This document shows, piece after piece, positions 8,127-14,592 of a DNA stretch of 14,592 nt. Under the pieces are notes generated by a model. The model was not told the origin of the DNA. It worked only from the letters and a program-made list of their open reading frames with translations, and ran no database searches. The position numbers and the translations under genes were made by a program. The stretch comes from Falciphora oryzae (taxonomy: Eukaryota; Ascomycota; Sordariomycetes; Magnaporthales; Magnaporthaceae), in assembly GCA_000733355.1 (NCBI GenBank), contig JNVV01000012.1, positions 458,511-473,102 on the forward strand, read 5' to 3'. The stretch's first letter is position 1. Each line of letters starts with the position of its first letter.

Positions 8127-8168
8127 ACGTGGTTCACCAGCGAGTCGGTCAAACCACCGAGTCGATCA
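8127..8168 (+). repeat. Left 42-bp terminal inverted repeat of the plus-strand element
   Basis: Perfect inverted match to 9947-9988. Contains two near-identical 10-bp repeats, GAGTCGGTCA (8142-8151) and GAGTCGATCA (8159-8168), 17 bp apart. They are probable binding sites for the two N-terminal helix-turn-helix domains of the transposase. Confidence 0.93.
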
Positions 8169-8225
8169 ATTCTGGTCGCGACGCGACGCGTCAACTTTCC
8201 ACCCAAACATTTCAACACCTACGCA

Positions 8226-9881
8226 ATGGATTCGCAATCCAAAAAATCCAAAGTGCTCCTTGCCTTACTAGCAATTAAAAACGATTCGAAAATTAGCATA
8301 CGTGCCGCAGCGAAGCTTTACAATGTTCCTTATTTTACGCTCAACGACCGACGCCGCGGCCGGATTGTTCGATGCGACAGCATACCCAAATCCCGGAAAT
8401 TGACGGAATCCGAAAAGGAGGCGCTTGTCAAATACATACTCAAGCTGGATTTTCGCGCATTCCCTCCCCGGCCTTTTGGTGTTGAAAATATAGCCAACCG
8501 ATTGCTTACCGAACGCGACGCGGGCACCGTTGGGACCAACTGGGTCGCGAGGTTCGTTAAGCGCCGCCCGGAGTTCGGCACGCGCTGGATTTGAAAATAC
8601 GACTACCAAAGGGCTAAATGCGAAAATCCCAAGCTCGTTTTTGCGTGGTTCGACTTTATACGGAACACTATAGCCAAATATGGCATCCAAAATGACGACA
8701 TCTACAACTTCGACGAAACCGGCTTCCTTATGGGCATAATCGCGGCCGTTATGGTCATTACAACATCGGAAGGCCGTAGCAAAACAAAGCTAATCCAACC
8801 TGGCAATCGGGAATGGGCTACAGTCATCCAAAAGGTCAACTGTTGCGGTTAGGCGATCCCCCCTTTCATCATCGTCAAAGGGCAATACCACCTAGCTAAT
8901 TAGTACTCCGAAACCGACCTTCCACGCAATTGGGTCATCGCAACGAGCGCCAATAGGTGGATTACGAACGAGCTCGGCCTGGAATGGATCCGGCATTTCG
9001 ATAAACACACTGCAGCTCGTTTTACGGGGTCCCATCGTCTGTTAGTGCTAAACGGATACGAAAGCCACTACTCGACGGATTTCGAGCTTTATTGCCAGGA
9101 ACATAACATTATTACGCTTTGCATGCTTCCGCATTCGTTTTATTTCCTTTAGCCGCTTAACGTTAGGTGCTTTAGCCCAATGAAAAAAGCGTACGGTCGA
9201 CAAATCGAGGACCTGATAAGGTCGCACGTTAACTACGTAACCAAAGTCGAGTTCCTTTCGGCGTTTAAAGCGGCATTTTTTAACTTTATAACTAAAGAAA
9301 ACATTTAAAAAGGCTTTCGAAGGGCTAGCTTTACTCCTTTTAACCCGGATTCGGTTTTGGAAAAGCTGGATATAAAGCTACGGACTCCAACCCCCCCAAG
9401 GACGCCCCTGAACGACCCCGAACTTTGGACTTCCAAAACGCCCCGGACAGCTAGGGAAGCAATTTCGCAGTCCGAACATATTAAAACTCGGATCTCCAAT
9501 CACTAAAGCAGCTTTCCGACATCCATGCTAGCGGCTATGGACCAATTTGCGAAAAGGGCAAAGGCAATTATGCATCGGGTCAACCTTTTGGAGGAAAAGT
9601 GCTCCAAGCTACGAAGGGCGAACGAAGCACTAAGCAAACGCCGGAGGGCCAAAAAAACACGTATCCGATTTGGAGGGTCACTTACCATCGACGAGGTACG
9701 AAATGTTTTGGACCAGCAGGAGCTAGATGGATAGCTACAGCAAAAAATGCGCGACCATGGGGTTCAGGAAAGGAAGGCGACAACGACTCGTCGGCGATGT
9801 AGCACGTGCGGCAAAACCGGACACAATGCGCGCACCTGTCAGGAAAAAGTAGAAATGTCTGATGTATACAGTTCTAAGTAG
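8226..9881 (+). pseudogene. Pogo-like (CENP-B/DDE) transposase with C-terminal CCHC, seven stops
   Basis: One frame of 552 codons from ATG 8226 to TAG 9879-9881. Order: psq-type helix-turn-helix (about residues 8-45, ISIRAAAKLYNVP), CENP-B helix-turn-helix (about 55-120, ending GTNWVARFVKRRPEFGTRW), DDE core (about 160-330), a coiled coil with basic run (about 435-480, SKLRRANEALSKRRRAKKTR) and a C-terminal CCHC knuckle (9798-9839). Stops begin at 8592 (TGA), 8850, 8901, 9150, 9306, 9504 and 9732. Of the catalytic triad only the first Asp survives (NFDETGF, 8712-8714). The second reads Asn in LVLNGYESHYS (9051-9053) and the third Asn in PLNVRCF (9159-9161). All are transition changes. In an active element it would bind the terminal repeats and cut and paste the element. 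Confidence 0.9.
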
Positions 9882-9946
9882 TTTGAATGGATTGCTGGCG
9901 TTGTTGGGTTGGCATGCGAGTTAATTGTCGAGTGGTCGGGTTTGAG

Positions 9947-9988
9947 TGATCGACTCGGTGGTTTGACCGACTCGCTGGTGAACCACGT
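9947..9988 (-). repeat. Right 42-bp terminal inverted repeat of the plus-strand element
   Basis: Reverse complement identical to 8127-8168 over all 42 bases, followed by TA at 9989-9990. Sequence inside the repeat (9900-9946) does not match the left end. Confidence 0.93.
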
Positions 9989-10197
9989 TATTTAGTTTTC
10001 CGAATCGCTATTTTCGCTGGAAGATTTTTCATTTCGTTTAAATTCTTTTTGCAAAACCGATAAATCAGCTATATTCCAGCTTTTTAATAATAATATTTTA
10101 CGGCTTGTTTTTGATTTTAATTTATTACGGCTTAGGGTTATAATATTAGTAGCGGTTGAAAATAAGCCTTCTATTGCAGCCGAAGTGCCCGGAATCG
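9989..10197. other. AT-rich intergenic DNA without a gene
   Basis: About 210 bases of AT-rich sequence with no open frame of note. TTACGGCTT occurs twice near 10097-10133. A single TTAGGGTTA around 10133 resembles a telomere unit but is not repeated. Confidence 0.5.
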
Positions 10198-10226
10198 ATT
10201 ATTTATTTATTTATTTATTTATTTAA
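10198..10226 (+). repeat. ATTT microsatellite
   Basis: At least six uninterrupted ATTT units (10201-10224) with partial units on either side. Confidence 0.9.
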
Positions 10227-10227
10227 A

Positions 10228-10342
10228 TGACTAAAAACTGACTAAATTAGTCACTTTAGTTAGTCATTAGTTAGTCACAATTAGTCTTAGTCACTACCCT
10301 GACTAAATTAGTCAGTCTTAGTCAAGGTGGTGACTTGACTAA
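10228..10342. repeat. Array of ten TGACTAA/TTAGTCA heptamers
   Basis: Exact heptamers start at 10228, 10239, 10247, 10260, 10271, 10287, 10300, 10308, 10318 and 10336, in both orientations; a TTAGTCT at 10281 is one base off. Two identical 15-bp palindromes TGACTAAATTAGTCA occur at 10239-10253 and 10300-10314. The heptamer matches the yeast Yap1-type bZIP site (a variant of the AP-1 site), but the array could equally be a degenerating simple repeat. It lies 3' of the nearest intact gene (minus strand, ending at 10977), so a promoter role for that gene is not obvious. Confidence 0.6.
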
Positions 10343-10976
10343 CTAACTAAATTCCAAACCCTGGTGAAGGGGCATATCTGCCAAGAGCTTGTGAGCCCAG
10401 CGGCCCAATAAGCCCCTGCAGATGCTCGGGGTGGTCATCACAAGAGCATCGACAGAACGGCGCATGGCATGCACGGATTAGGGGCATACCGTCGAGCGGT
10501 GGGCCATGATCCCTTGGGGCCTCTTGTGTTGGTAATTTTGAACAGGTCGTTATCTTACCAAGATGAGAGATTTGTGAAGGTGAGCAAGCAGGTCCAAGGC
10601 GAAGAAGCTCCGCAGGATTTGATCTGGGTGGTCCGGGACCATTCAGGCCCTGGCACACAGGCCCCTATGCCAGTGGAGGTGATCCGCACGGGAGGTGACG
10701 CGTGGGGGGAAGGAACATGCTGCATGAATAAATTAGCTGACTGGCTAGCTTTGTCACTAAATTAAAACCCCTGGAACTACACAACCAACATCAAAGCGGG
10801 GGGATGGACAAGGGAAAGCGGCTAAGCAGCAAGGGGATGGGATGGCAGGGAAGGGGGTGGGGACGAGGAGGACAAGGAGGGACGGGTAATGGGCAAGGAG
10901 AGCCCGAAGCGAGAGGTGGGAGGAGGGAAATATGCGGGCTCGGTCAATGTGACCTCAGGTTGCCAGCCTTGTCGGA
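10343..10976. other. Intergenic DNA of higher GC, no supported gene
   Basis: About 630 bases. Short open frames of about 100 codons exist on both strands (for example 10469-10765 plus and 10347-10658 minus), but they overlap each other, resemble nothing known and show no domain features, so I do not call them. The part nearest 10977 (about 10800-10976) is G-rich on the plus strand and should hold the 3' end of the minus-strand gene's transcript. It contains one copy of the direct repeat (10608-10650). Confidence 0.5.
10608..10650 (+). repeat. Direct repeat copy A, 3' of the DUF7136-type gene
   Basis: A 43-bp segment matching 11922-11965 in the same orientation, with about five substitutions and one 1-base gap. 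Both contain the near-palindrome GGTCCGGGACC. Weaker similarity continues past it (AGGCCCCTAT and GGTGATC in both). Confidence 0.7.
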
Positions 10977-11789
10977 TCAGGCGAGAAGAAAGCCGATGGC
11001 GCCGAGAGCAGCTGCAAGAGTCACGGTGCCTGCAGTAGCAAACTGCTGAAACGCGTGACCCTCTTTGGGGCAGTTGGCAGGTTTGTCCAAAGGGCTGCTG
11101 CACTTGTCCTTGAATGTTTCAGCCTCCATACTCTCGGCCGTAGCCTTGTTGATTTTGACTCGGCAAGGGTTCGCGGTTGGCGTCGGGGAAGAAGAGTCCA
11201 CCACTGCGCACGTTCCCGGATACCTGCTAGGCGGACGGACCTCATCGGTCTCGTCCGTCACGCTGATGGCGAATCCCTGGTCGGGGCATTCCTCGTCGTT
11301 TGCGGTCGCGGCGACGAGATCGGCCTTTCGGCCGCCTCTCTTGACTTCAAACTGGACCCTCAAGGTGGAGGATCTATTGGCGGAGAATTCAGTAGGAATT
11401 TGAACGAATTCGGGTACCGGTGGCTTCTTCTGGCATTCGACCCAGTATCCTTCCCAGCCCATTCCAACAGGCCCTTCGCCGGTGAGGTTGACGTGGGTCC
11501 AGTAAAAGTAAGGCTCGCTTTCGTTCGAAAAGTCGGATAAGGAGCGATCGAACCGGTCGTAGGCGATAAAATCACCCGTCGTGTTGGATTGATTGAGAAG
11601 CCGGTATTCGAAGCGAAAATGAAGATGTTTGGCCAGGTTGGCATTTTGGAATACCCAGACAATGGGAAAATCTGCTGAAGGTTCGTATGTTTCGTTGGCG
11701 CGGGGGAAAACGAGGCCGATGTCCAGGACGCCAGCGGCGTTGGCCACCGCACCTAGGAAGGACCAGATAGCGTGGGAAGTAAAACGCAT
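10977..11789 (-). CDS. Secreted, probably GPI-anchored DUF7136-type protein
   Basis: 270 residues in a single uninterrupted exon. The start is ATG 11789: it has a strong CACCATGC context and is followed directly by a signal peptide (MRFTSHAIWSFLGAVANAAG). An upstream in-frame ATG at 11870 would add a Ser/Asn-rich leader that hides this signal. The mature protein opens VLDIGLVFPRANETYEPSAD and FPIVWVFQNANLAKHL, which I recognise as the start of the fungal DUF7136 family, small secreted proteins with a beta-rich domain. There are six Cys (119, 168, 194, 209, 230, 240), six N-glycosylation sequons (32, 66, 69, 89, 101, 138), a Ser/Pro/Thr linker (199-206) and a C-terminal hydrophobic tail (from about 251) ending GFLLA, as in GPI-anchored proteins. 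The expected location is the outer plasma membrane or wall. Function is unknown; no enzyme motif is visible. No RIP-type damage. Confidence 0.8.
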   Translation of the reverse strand: MRFTSHAIWSFLGAVANAAGVLDIGLVFPRANETYEPSADFPIVWVFQNANLAKHLHFRFEYRLLNQSNTTGDFIAYDRFDRSLSDFSNESEPYFYWTHVNLTGEGPVGMGWEGYWVECQKKPPVPEFVQIPTEFSANRSSTLRVQFEVKRGGRKADLVAATANDEECPDQGFAISVTDETDEVRPPSRYPGTCAVVDSSSPTPTANPCRVKINKATAESMEAETFKDKCSSPLDKPANCPKEGHAFQQFATAGTVTLAAALGAIGFLLA

Positions 11790-11921
11790 GGTGCTGGAGT
11801 GGCTGCTGCCGCTGTTGGTGGCGCTGCTGCTGATGCTACCATTGATGGCGGGAAGAAAGTGCGAATACAAACAAATGAAATTTGGGGCGATAAATACTCA
11901 AGCGAAAAACCGGCAGAGAAC
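11790..11921 (-). promoter_or_regulatory. Proximal promoter and 5' leader of the DUF7136-type gene
   Basis: Reading towards the gene, a TATTTATC segment (plus-strand 11889-11896) lies about 100 bases before the chosen start and is the only TATA-like element nearby. The following leader includes runs encoding Ser/Asn if translated. Beyond it lies direct repeat copy B (11922-11965). No transcript data, so this is a position-based guess. Confidence 0.35.
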
Positions 11922-11965
11922 CTCCGCGGGATTTGATCCGGCTTGGTCCGGGACCATCCAGGCCC
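11922..11965 (+). repeat. Direct repeat copy B, in the promoter region of the DUF7136-type gene
   Basis: Same orientation and about 43 bp in common with 10608-10650, including GATTTGATC, GGTCCGGGACCAT and CAGGCCC. With copy A it brackets the intact gene, 1.27 kb apart. Confidence 0.7.
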
Positions 11966-12586
11966 CCTATCGGGTGATCTCCAGACAAGCTTGGCATCAC
12001 GCTTTGGACCCCGCAATGGCCCCGACCTAGAGCCGCGCGATTTTCCGAATGTTGGCCTCTTTCCCCACACCGCAAAAACAAAATGCCTCGGCCGGCCCAT
12101 CCCGCTTGGCGTCGTGCCCCTTGCCAGGCCGCCAGAGCCTCATCCAGCCTTGGCCCTCGATTGGAGGGTTTCTTGCGGGGATGTCCCACTAAGCTATCTG
12201 GGTCTGACCCTGTCCTTGCATATCGGAACCTACCCGTTGTTCAGTTGTGAGCGCGCTAGTCCCTGTAAGACAGGCACTTTCGCGGCGGTACTTGTGCGGG
12301 CTAAAAGCGCCTCGCGCTGATTTGAACCTCTGGTAAATCAGTGCGGTGGAGCGATCTGTCATTTTTTGTAACTTAAATTTATTAGCGATTCCCATACAAC
12401 AGTTAGGTATCTCCTATTTAACGCATACTTACGCTTAAACGCATACCGAAATAACGTTATGGGTTAACATCCCTAATCAAGTTAATGCAAATGCAAATTG
12501 GCGATAGCCGCCAATCCACGTATCTGTGCCTAATGCGGTTAATTTTAAAGCTATTTACAAAACAAAGCCGGATTTAAACCGTCATC
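11966..12586. other. Intergenic DNA without a supported gene
   Basis: GC-rich up to about 12330, then AT-rich. Overlapping open frames of 115-125 codons on both strands in the GC-rich part look like chance. Small structures: inverted repeat CTGATTT/AAATCAG near 12317-12341 and a 7-bp stem hairpin ATTGGCG-5 nt-CGCCAAT at 12497-12515. AACGCATAC is repeated twice between about 12418 and 12445. The AT-rich part probably belongs to the 3' side of the degraded element whose frame ends at 12587. Confidence 0.45.
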
Positions 12587-13678
12587 CTATTGGGATTCCT
12601 CGTTCGTGTAATCGTCGTTACCCTCGTGAATCTCTGTGGCCTCTGATACTGTATTTGCTGCCTTTTCGTTATCGCTATACTCGGGAAACGAGACTTTAAA
12701 GGAAGCCGGCGAGTAAGTCCCTATTAAAAGGACGTTAAAAGGCCGCTCGTCGCCGTATTTCTCCGTGTAGTAAAACCGTAAAACCTTCCGGGCGGTGCCC
12801 TCGTTTTGTTCCGTAAACTGCCAAAAAGTATTGGGCTTAAGTTCCTTTGCAGGTTGCCAATTAGGCGGAAGCTGTTAATTACTAGCCGCCCGCCCAGTTT
12901 GTATACAAAGCTCAGTAAAGGCCGCCTTTTGTTAGGTGTTAAAACGCTTGTTGCGCTTAATGCGTAAATCCCAATAGGTTTTAATTAAATGGGCGTCGTT
13001 TACGAATGCGGCTTTTTAAAGGTTGACGATTTGTGAGATTCCCTTCCTGTTGATGCCATTTGCTTTTAAGCGGTTGGAAAGCTAATTTAAACGGCGCTTT
13101 TTAGCGTATTTATACTCCCTTATCCACTTACGGAAAATGCGGTTTTCAGTTTGAAGGTCCTTGCTACGGAAGCGCCTCCTTTTAACGCGTTACAAGCGGG
13201 CACGGTTGGTAGCGTTATTAATCGCCCGCAAACGACCGTTATAGGCCGTAATCGGGCTAAACCGGGATACCAATTTATTAAGGCCTCGTTAGTGCTTACG
13301 GCGTACCTCGTTTTCGTTACGTTGCCGCAATTCCTTGATGGCGCGGGCGCTTGCAAGTATCAACACGTACGTTGCTTTTTTGATTTTGGAAAAGACGTGT
13401 AGCATCGTTGGCGAAACCGGCCGGCCGCTGCGCAGGCTAAAATGTAAGCGTTTTTCAAGTCAATTTTCGTAAGGAATAATCTCGCGGAGGTTGAGGGAAG
13501 GAGTTGTAATTTCGGGCCAGTTGGTAGCTATAAGGGGCGGTAAGGGCGTCGTAAAGGAAAGGTTAATAAGAGGGTCGCGATCCGGTTCGTTAAGGGGAAC
13601 TACGAAGCCGTCGCGGATTTCGTAGCCGGTTAATTAATTTATAGCGTTAGGTATTGTTGGAAGGGCAGCAAGAGGTCG
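12587..13678 (-). pseudogene. Broken transposon-derived coding relic, probably C-terminus of another pogo-like transposase
   Basis: One frame stays readable for about 364 codons from 13678 to a TAG at 12587-12589. Premature stops begin at plus-strand 13634, 13460 (TGA), 13289, 13190, 13082, 13016, 12932 and 12875, and no shift is needed. The part near 13430-13290 (SPTMLHVFSKIKKATYVLIL, then KELRQRNENEVRRKH) has the layout of the coiled-coil tail of Fot1/pogo-type transposases. A basic, helical stretch follows (RVKRRRFRSKDLQTENRIF, KWIREYKYAKKRRLN), then NTFWQFTEQNEGTARKVLRF and an acidic end. I do not recognise the last 150 residues. No catalytic domain is present; the 5' part is missing or replaced at about 13655-13680. 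The family is an inference from layout, not a firm match. Confidence 0.55.
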
Positions 13679-14015
13679 CACGACAGGTAGAAGCACGGGC
13701 AAGGGGAATCCCCAATGACTAGGGACTCCGGGACTGAGAGGCCCCGCCTTTCTGACACGGAGGGACCGGCAATGGGGATCACCGGTCATGAACGGTGATC
13801 ACGGGTCATGCACGGAGATCACCGGTCATGCACGGAGGCGGTGCAAGTCGCAAGTCAGGCCCGGCACCGGGACTGGCCTTGGACGACCGCACCCCGCGGC
13901 CTCCGTGATTGGGATATATGTATCTAGAGGGCTCGCACGAGGAGCCCTTCCGTTGTTTCTAGAAGACAGACGACTTTGGATACACAGAATATACCAGAGC
14001 CTTCTCACCCCAACC
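13655..14015. mobile_element. Candidate solo LTR with internal tandem repeats
   Basis: Begins TGTTGG and ends CCAACC, a near-inverted pair of LTR-like ends about 361 bp apart. It contains three tandem 20-bp units (13777-13836), a TATA-like ATATATGTATC (about 13914-13924) and just after it a hairpin (AGGGCTC/GAGCCCT, 13928-13948). That order (repeats, TATA, leader) is how a U3-R-U5 LTR looks. Against it: the flanking five bases (GGTAT and GGTTG) agree only in part as a target duplication, and the last base is not A. Its left edge coincides with the point where the neighbouring coding relic becomes doubtful. Confidence 0.35.
13777..13836 (+). repeat. Three 20-bp tandem repeats
   Basis: Head-to-tail units at 13777-13796, 13797-13816 and 13817-13836, all starting GATCAC and containing GGTCATG. 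The last two differ at one position; the first differs slightly at its 3' end. Confidence 0.95.
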
Positions 14016-14152
14016 GGTTGATATCGATATCAGCGTGCCACGAACAGGTATAAAGGCGGCTTTTTCTTTAATTACGGCTTCGTTAGTTGTAAAGGTTAAC
14101 GGATCCTTAAGTTGATCAAGTACAACTGTTAAAAGAACTAATGTATTTAGCT

Positions 14153-14178
14153 TAGGTTGGGTGCATAGGCCCAACCTA
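14153..14178. repeat. Perfect 9-bp stem hairpin
   Basis: TAGGTTGGG and CCCAACCTA separated by 8 bases. No T-run follows on either strand and no gene abuts it, so a terminator role is not supported. Confidence 0.8.
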
Positions 14179-14434
14179 CCATGTACTACTCTTATTAGAT
14201 TATCTACCCTGTACTGTTGTGGGGTTGTGCACAGGAGTAGCGGGCAGGGCTTATAGCGTACCCGGGGGTGGCTTACAGCATCTATAGCGCTTACTGAAAG
14301 CCTGAAGGTGGCCTGTAGCCCCTGTAGGATGCCTAAGCACCCAAGTCAGCCGTTGTGGGTCGCACTGACTCGCCTACCCTGCACATCTACCCTACACAGA
14401 ATTGGTCGGGAGTCAATTTGCACAAGTCAGAATT

Positions 14435-14456
14435 GGAGAGAGAGAGAGAGAGAGAG
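14435..14456 (+). repeat. GA dinucleotide microsatellite
   Basis: About eleven uninterrupted GA units, followed by TGAGAG. Confidence 0.95.
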
Positions 14457-14592
14457 TGAGAGTATATTTAACGTCGTTATAGTCGGGATCTACCAGTCCC
14501 TGCCTCCCAGGGGGCATACGACGTGCTAGCGCTACCTAAGCTTGACACTAGGCTATATGTTGCTATCGAGGCGGCTAACAAATCAAACCAAG

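Larger units (their letters stand above)
8127..9988 (+). mobile_element. Pogo-like DNA transposon, plus strand, complete but dead
   Basis: 1,862 bp bounded by 42-bp perfect terminal inverted repeats (8127-8168 and 9947-9988), each flanked by TA (8125-8126, 9989-9990), the usual target duplication of pogo/Tc1-mariner elements. It carries one transposase frame, 99 bases from the left end. It lies head to head with the minus-strand relative, separated by only 14 bases that include both TA dinucleotides. The ends look intact, so a related transposase could in principle still recognise it. Confidence 0.93.
14016..14592. other. Intergenic or repeat-derived DNA without a supported gene
   Basis: No convincing frame. 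Palindromes AACCGGTT (14012-14019) and TGATATCGATATCA (14019-14032) sit side by side at the edge of the candidate solo LTR. The stretch from about 14216 (TGTTGTGGGG) to the window end, with a GA repeat and TATATTTAA at about 14463, could be the start of another LTR running out of the window, but no second copy is available to test this. Confidence 0.4.

Noticed and set aside
8268..8690. A 140-codon minus-strand open frame opposite the plus-strand transposase.
   Set aside because: It is antisense to the helix-turn-helix coding region and matches nothing recognisable.
10133..10141. TTAGGGTTA, a telomere-like motif.
   Set aside because: It occurs only once here; no array.
10347..10765. Overlapping open frames of about 100 codons on both strands.
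   Set aside because: No domain, signal or codon pattern supports either, and they overlap each other. I left them uncalled.
11943..12320. 125-codon plus-strand frame, and minus-strand frames of 115-117 codons, in GC-rich DNA upstream of the DUF7136-type gene.
   Set aside because: Several frames are open at once, as GC-rich DNA allows by chance. They overlap the direct repeat and the likely promoter.
12587..13678. A Starship-type tyrosine recombinase (captain) or other recombinase relic.
   Set aside because: No recombinase R-H-R-Y pattern or other domain mark is visible. The coiled-coil and basic layout fits a pogo-type transposase tail better.
14153..14178. The hairpin as a transcription terminator or structured RNA.
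   Set aside because: No adjacent gene, no T-run, and a single stem with nothing else conserved to judge by.
1..14592. CRISPR array, tRNA or rRNA gene, prokaryotic defence system.
   Set aside because: There are no regularly spaced repeats with unique spacers, no cloverleaf or rRNA signature was found, and the gene content is fungal transposons plus one secreted protein.

Overview
The window reads as a transposon-rich, gene-poor stretch of a filamentous ascomycete (Pezizomycotina) genome. Three things suggest this: a Ty3/gypsy chromovirus and fungal pogo-type transposases; coding relics broken almost only by C-to-T type changes, as repeat-induced point mutation (RIP) leaves them; and one intact intron-less gene for a secreted, apparently GPI-anchored protein of the fungal DUF7136 type. 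The species cannot be named from the sequence.

Layout. 1-6998: a nearly complete Ty3/gypsy LTR retrotransposon on the minus strand (about 7.0 kb; only about 10 bases of its 3' LTR lie outside the window). Gag, protease, reverse transcriptase, RNase H, integrase and a C-terminal chromodomain all lie in one frame of 2,117 codons. The frame has 32 internal TAA/TAG codons, no TGA and no net frameshift. 6999-8112: a minus-strand pogo-like transposon, cut by that retrotransposon, so its 3' part lies left of the window. 8127-9988: a second, related, complete but dead pogo-like element on the plus strand, head to head with the first and 14 bp from it, with 42-bp perfect terminal inverted repeats and TA target duplications. 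9989-10350: AT-rich DNA, an ATTT microsatellite and ten TGACTAA/TTAGTCA heptamers in 115 bp. 10977-11789: the one apparently functional gene (minus strand, 270 aa), between two copies of a roughly 43-bp direct repeat. 12587-13678: a third broken coding relic (minus strand), probably the C-terminal part of another pogo-like transposase. 13655-14015: a possible solo LTR with three 20-bp tandem repeats. 14016-14592: no gene seen, a hairpin and a GA microsatellite.

The mobile elements are nested: the chromovirus sits inside a transposase relic. Its chromodomain keeps the aromatic cage residues expected to read histone H3 lysine-9 methylation, which fits insertion into silenced repeat DNA. No element looks able to move itself. 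The retrotransposon has lost catalytic residues in reverse transcriptase and RNase H, and both pogo copies have lost catalytic aspartates. The most notable sequence-level observation is a 12-base complementarity between the primer-binding position next to the 5' LTR and a site inside the LTR. It suggests a self-primed (Tf1-like) element, in keeping with its single Gag-Pol frame. I did not find a clearly new multi-gene system.
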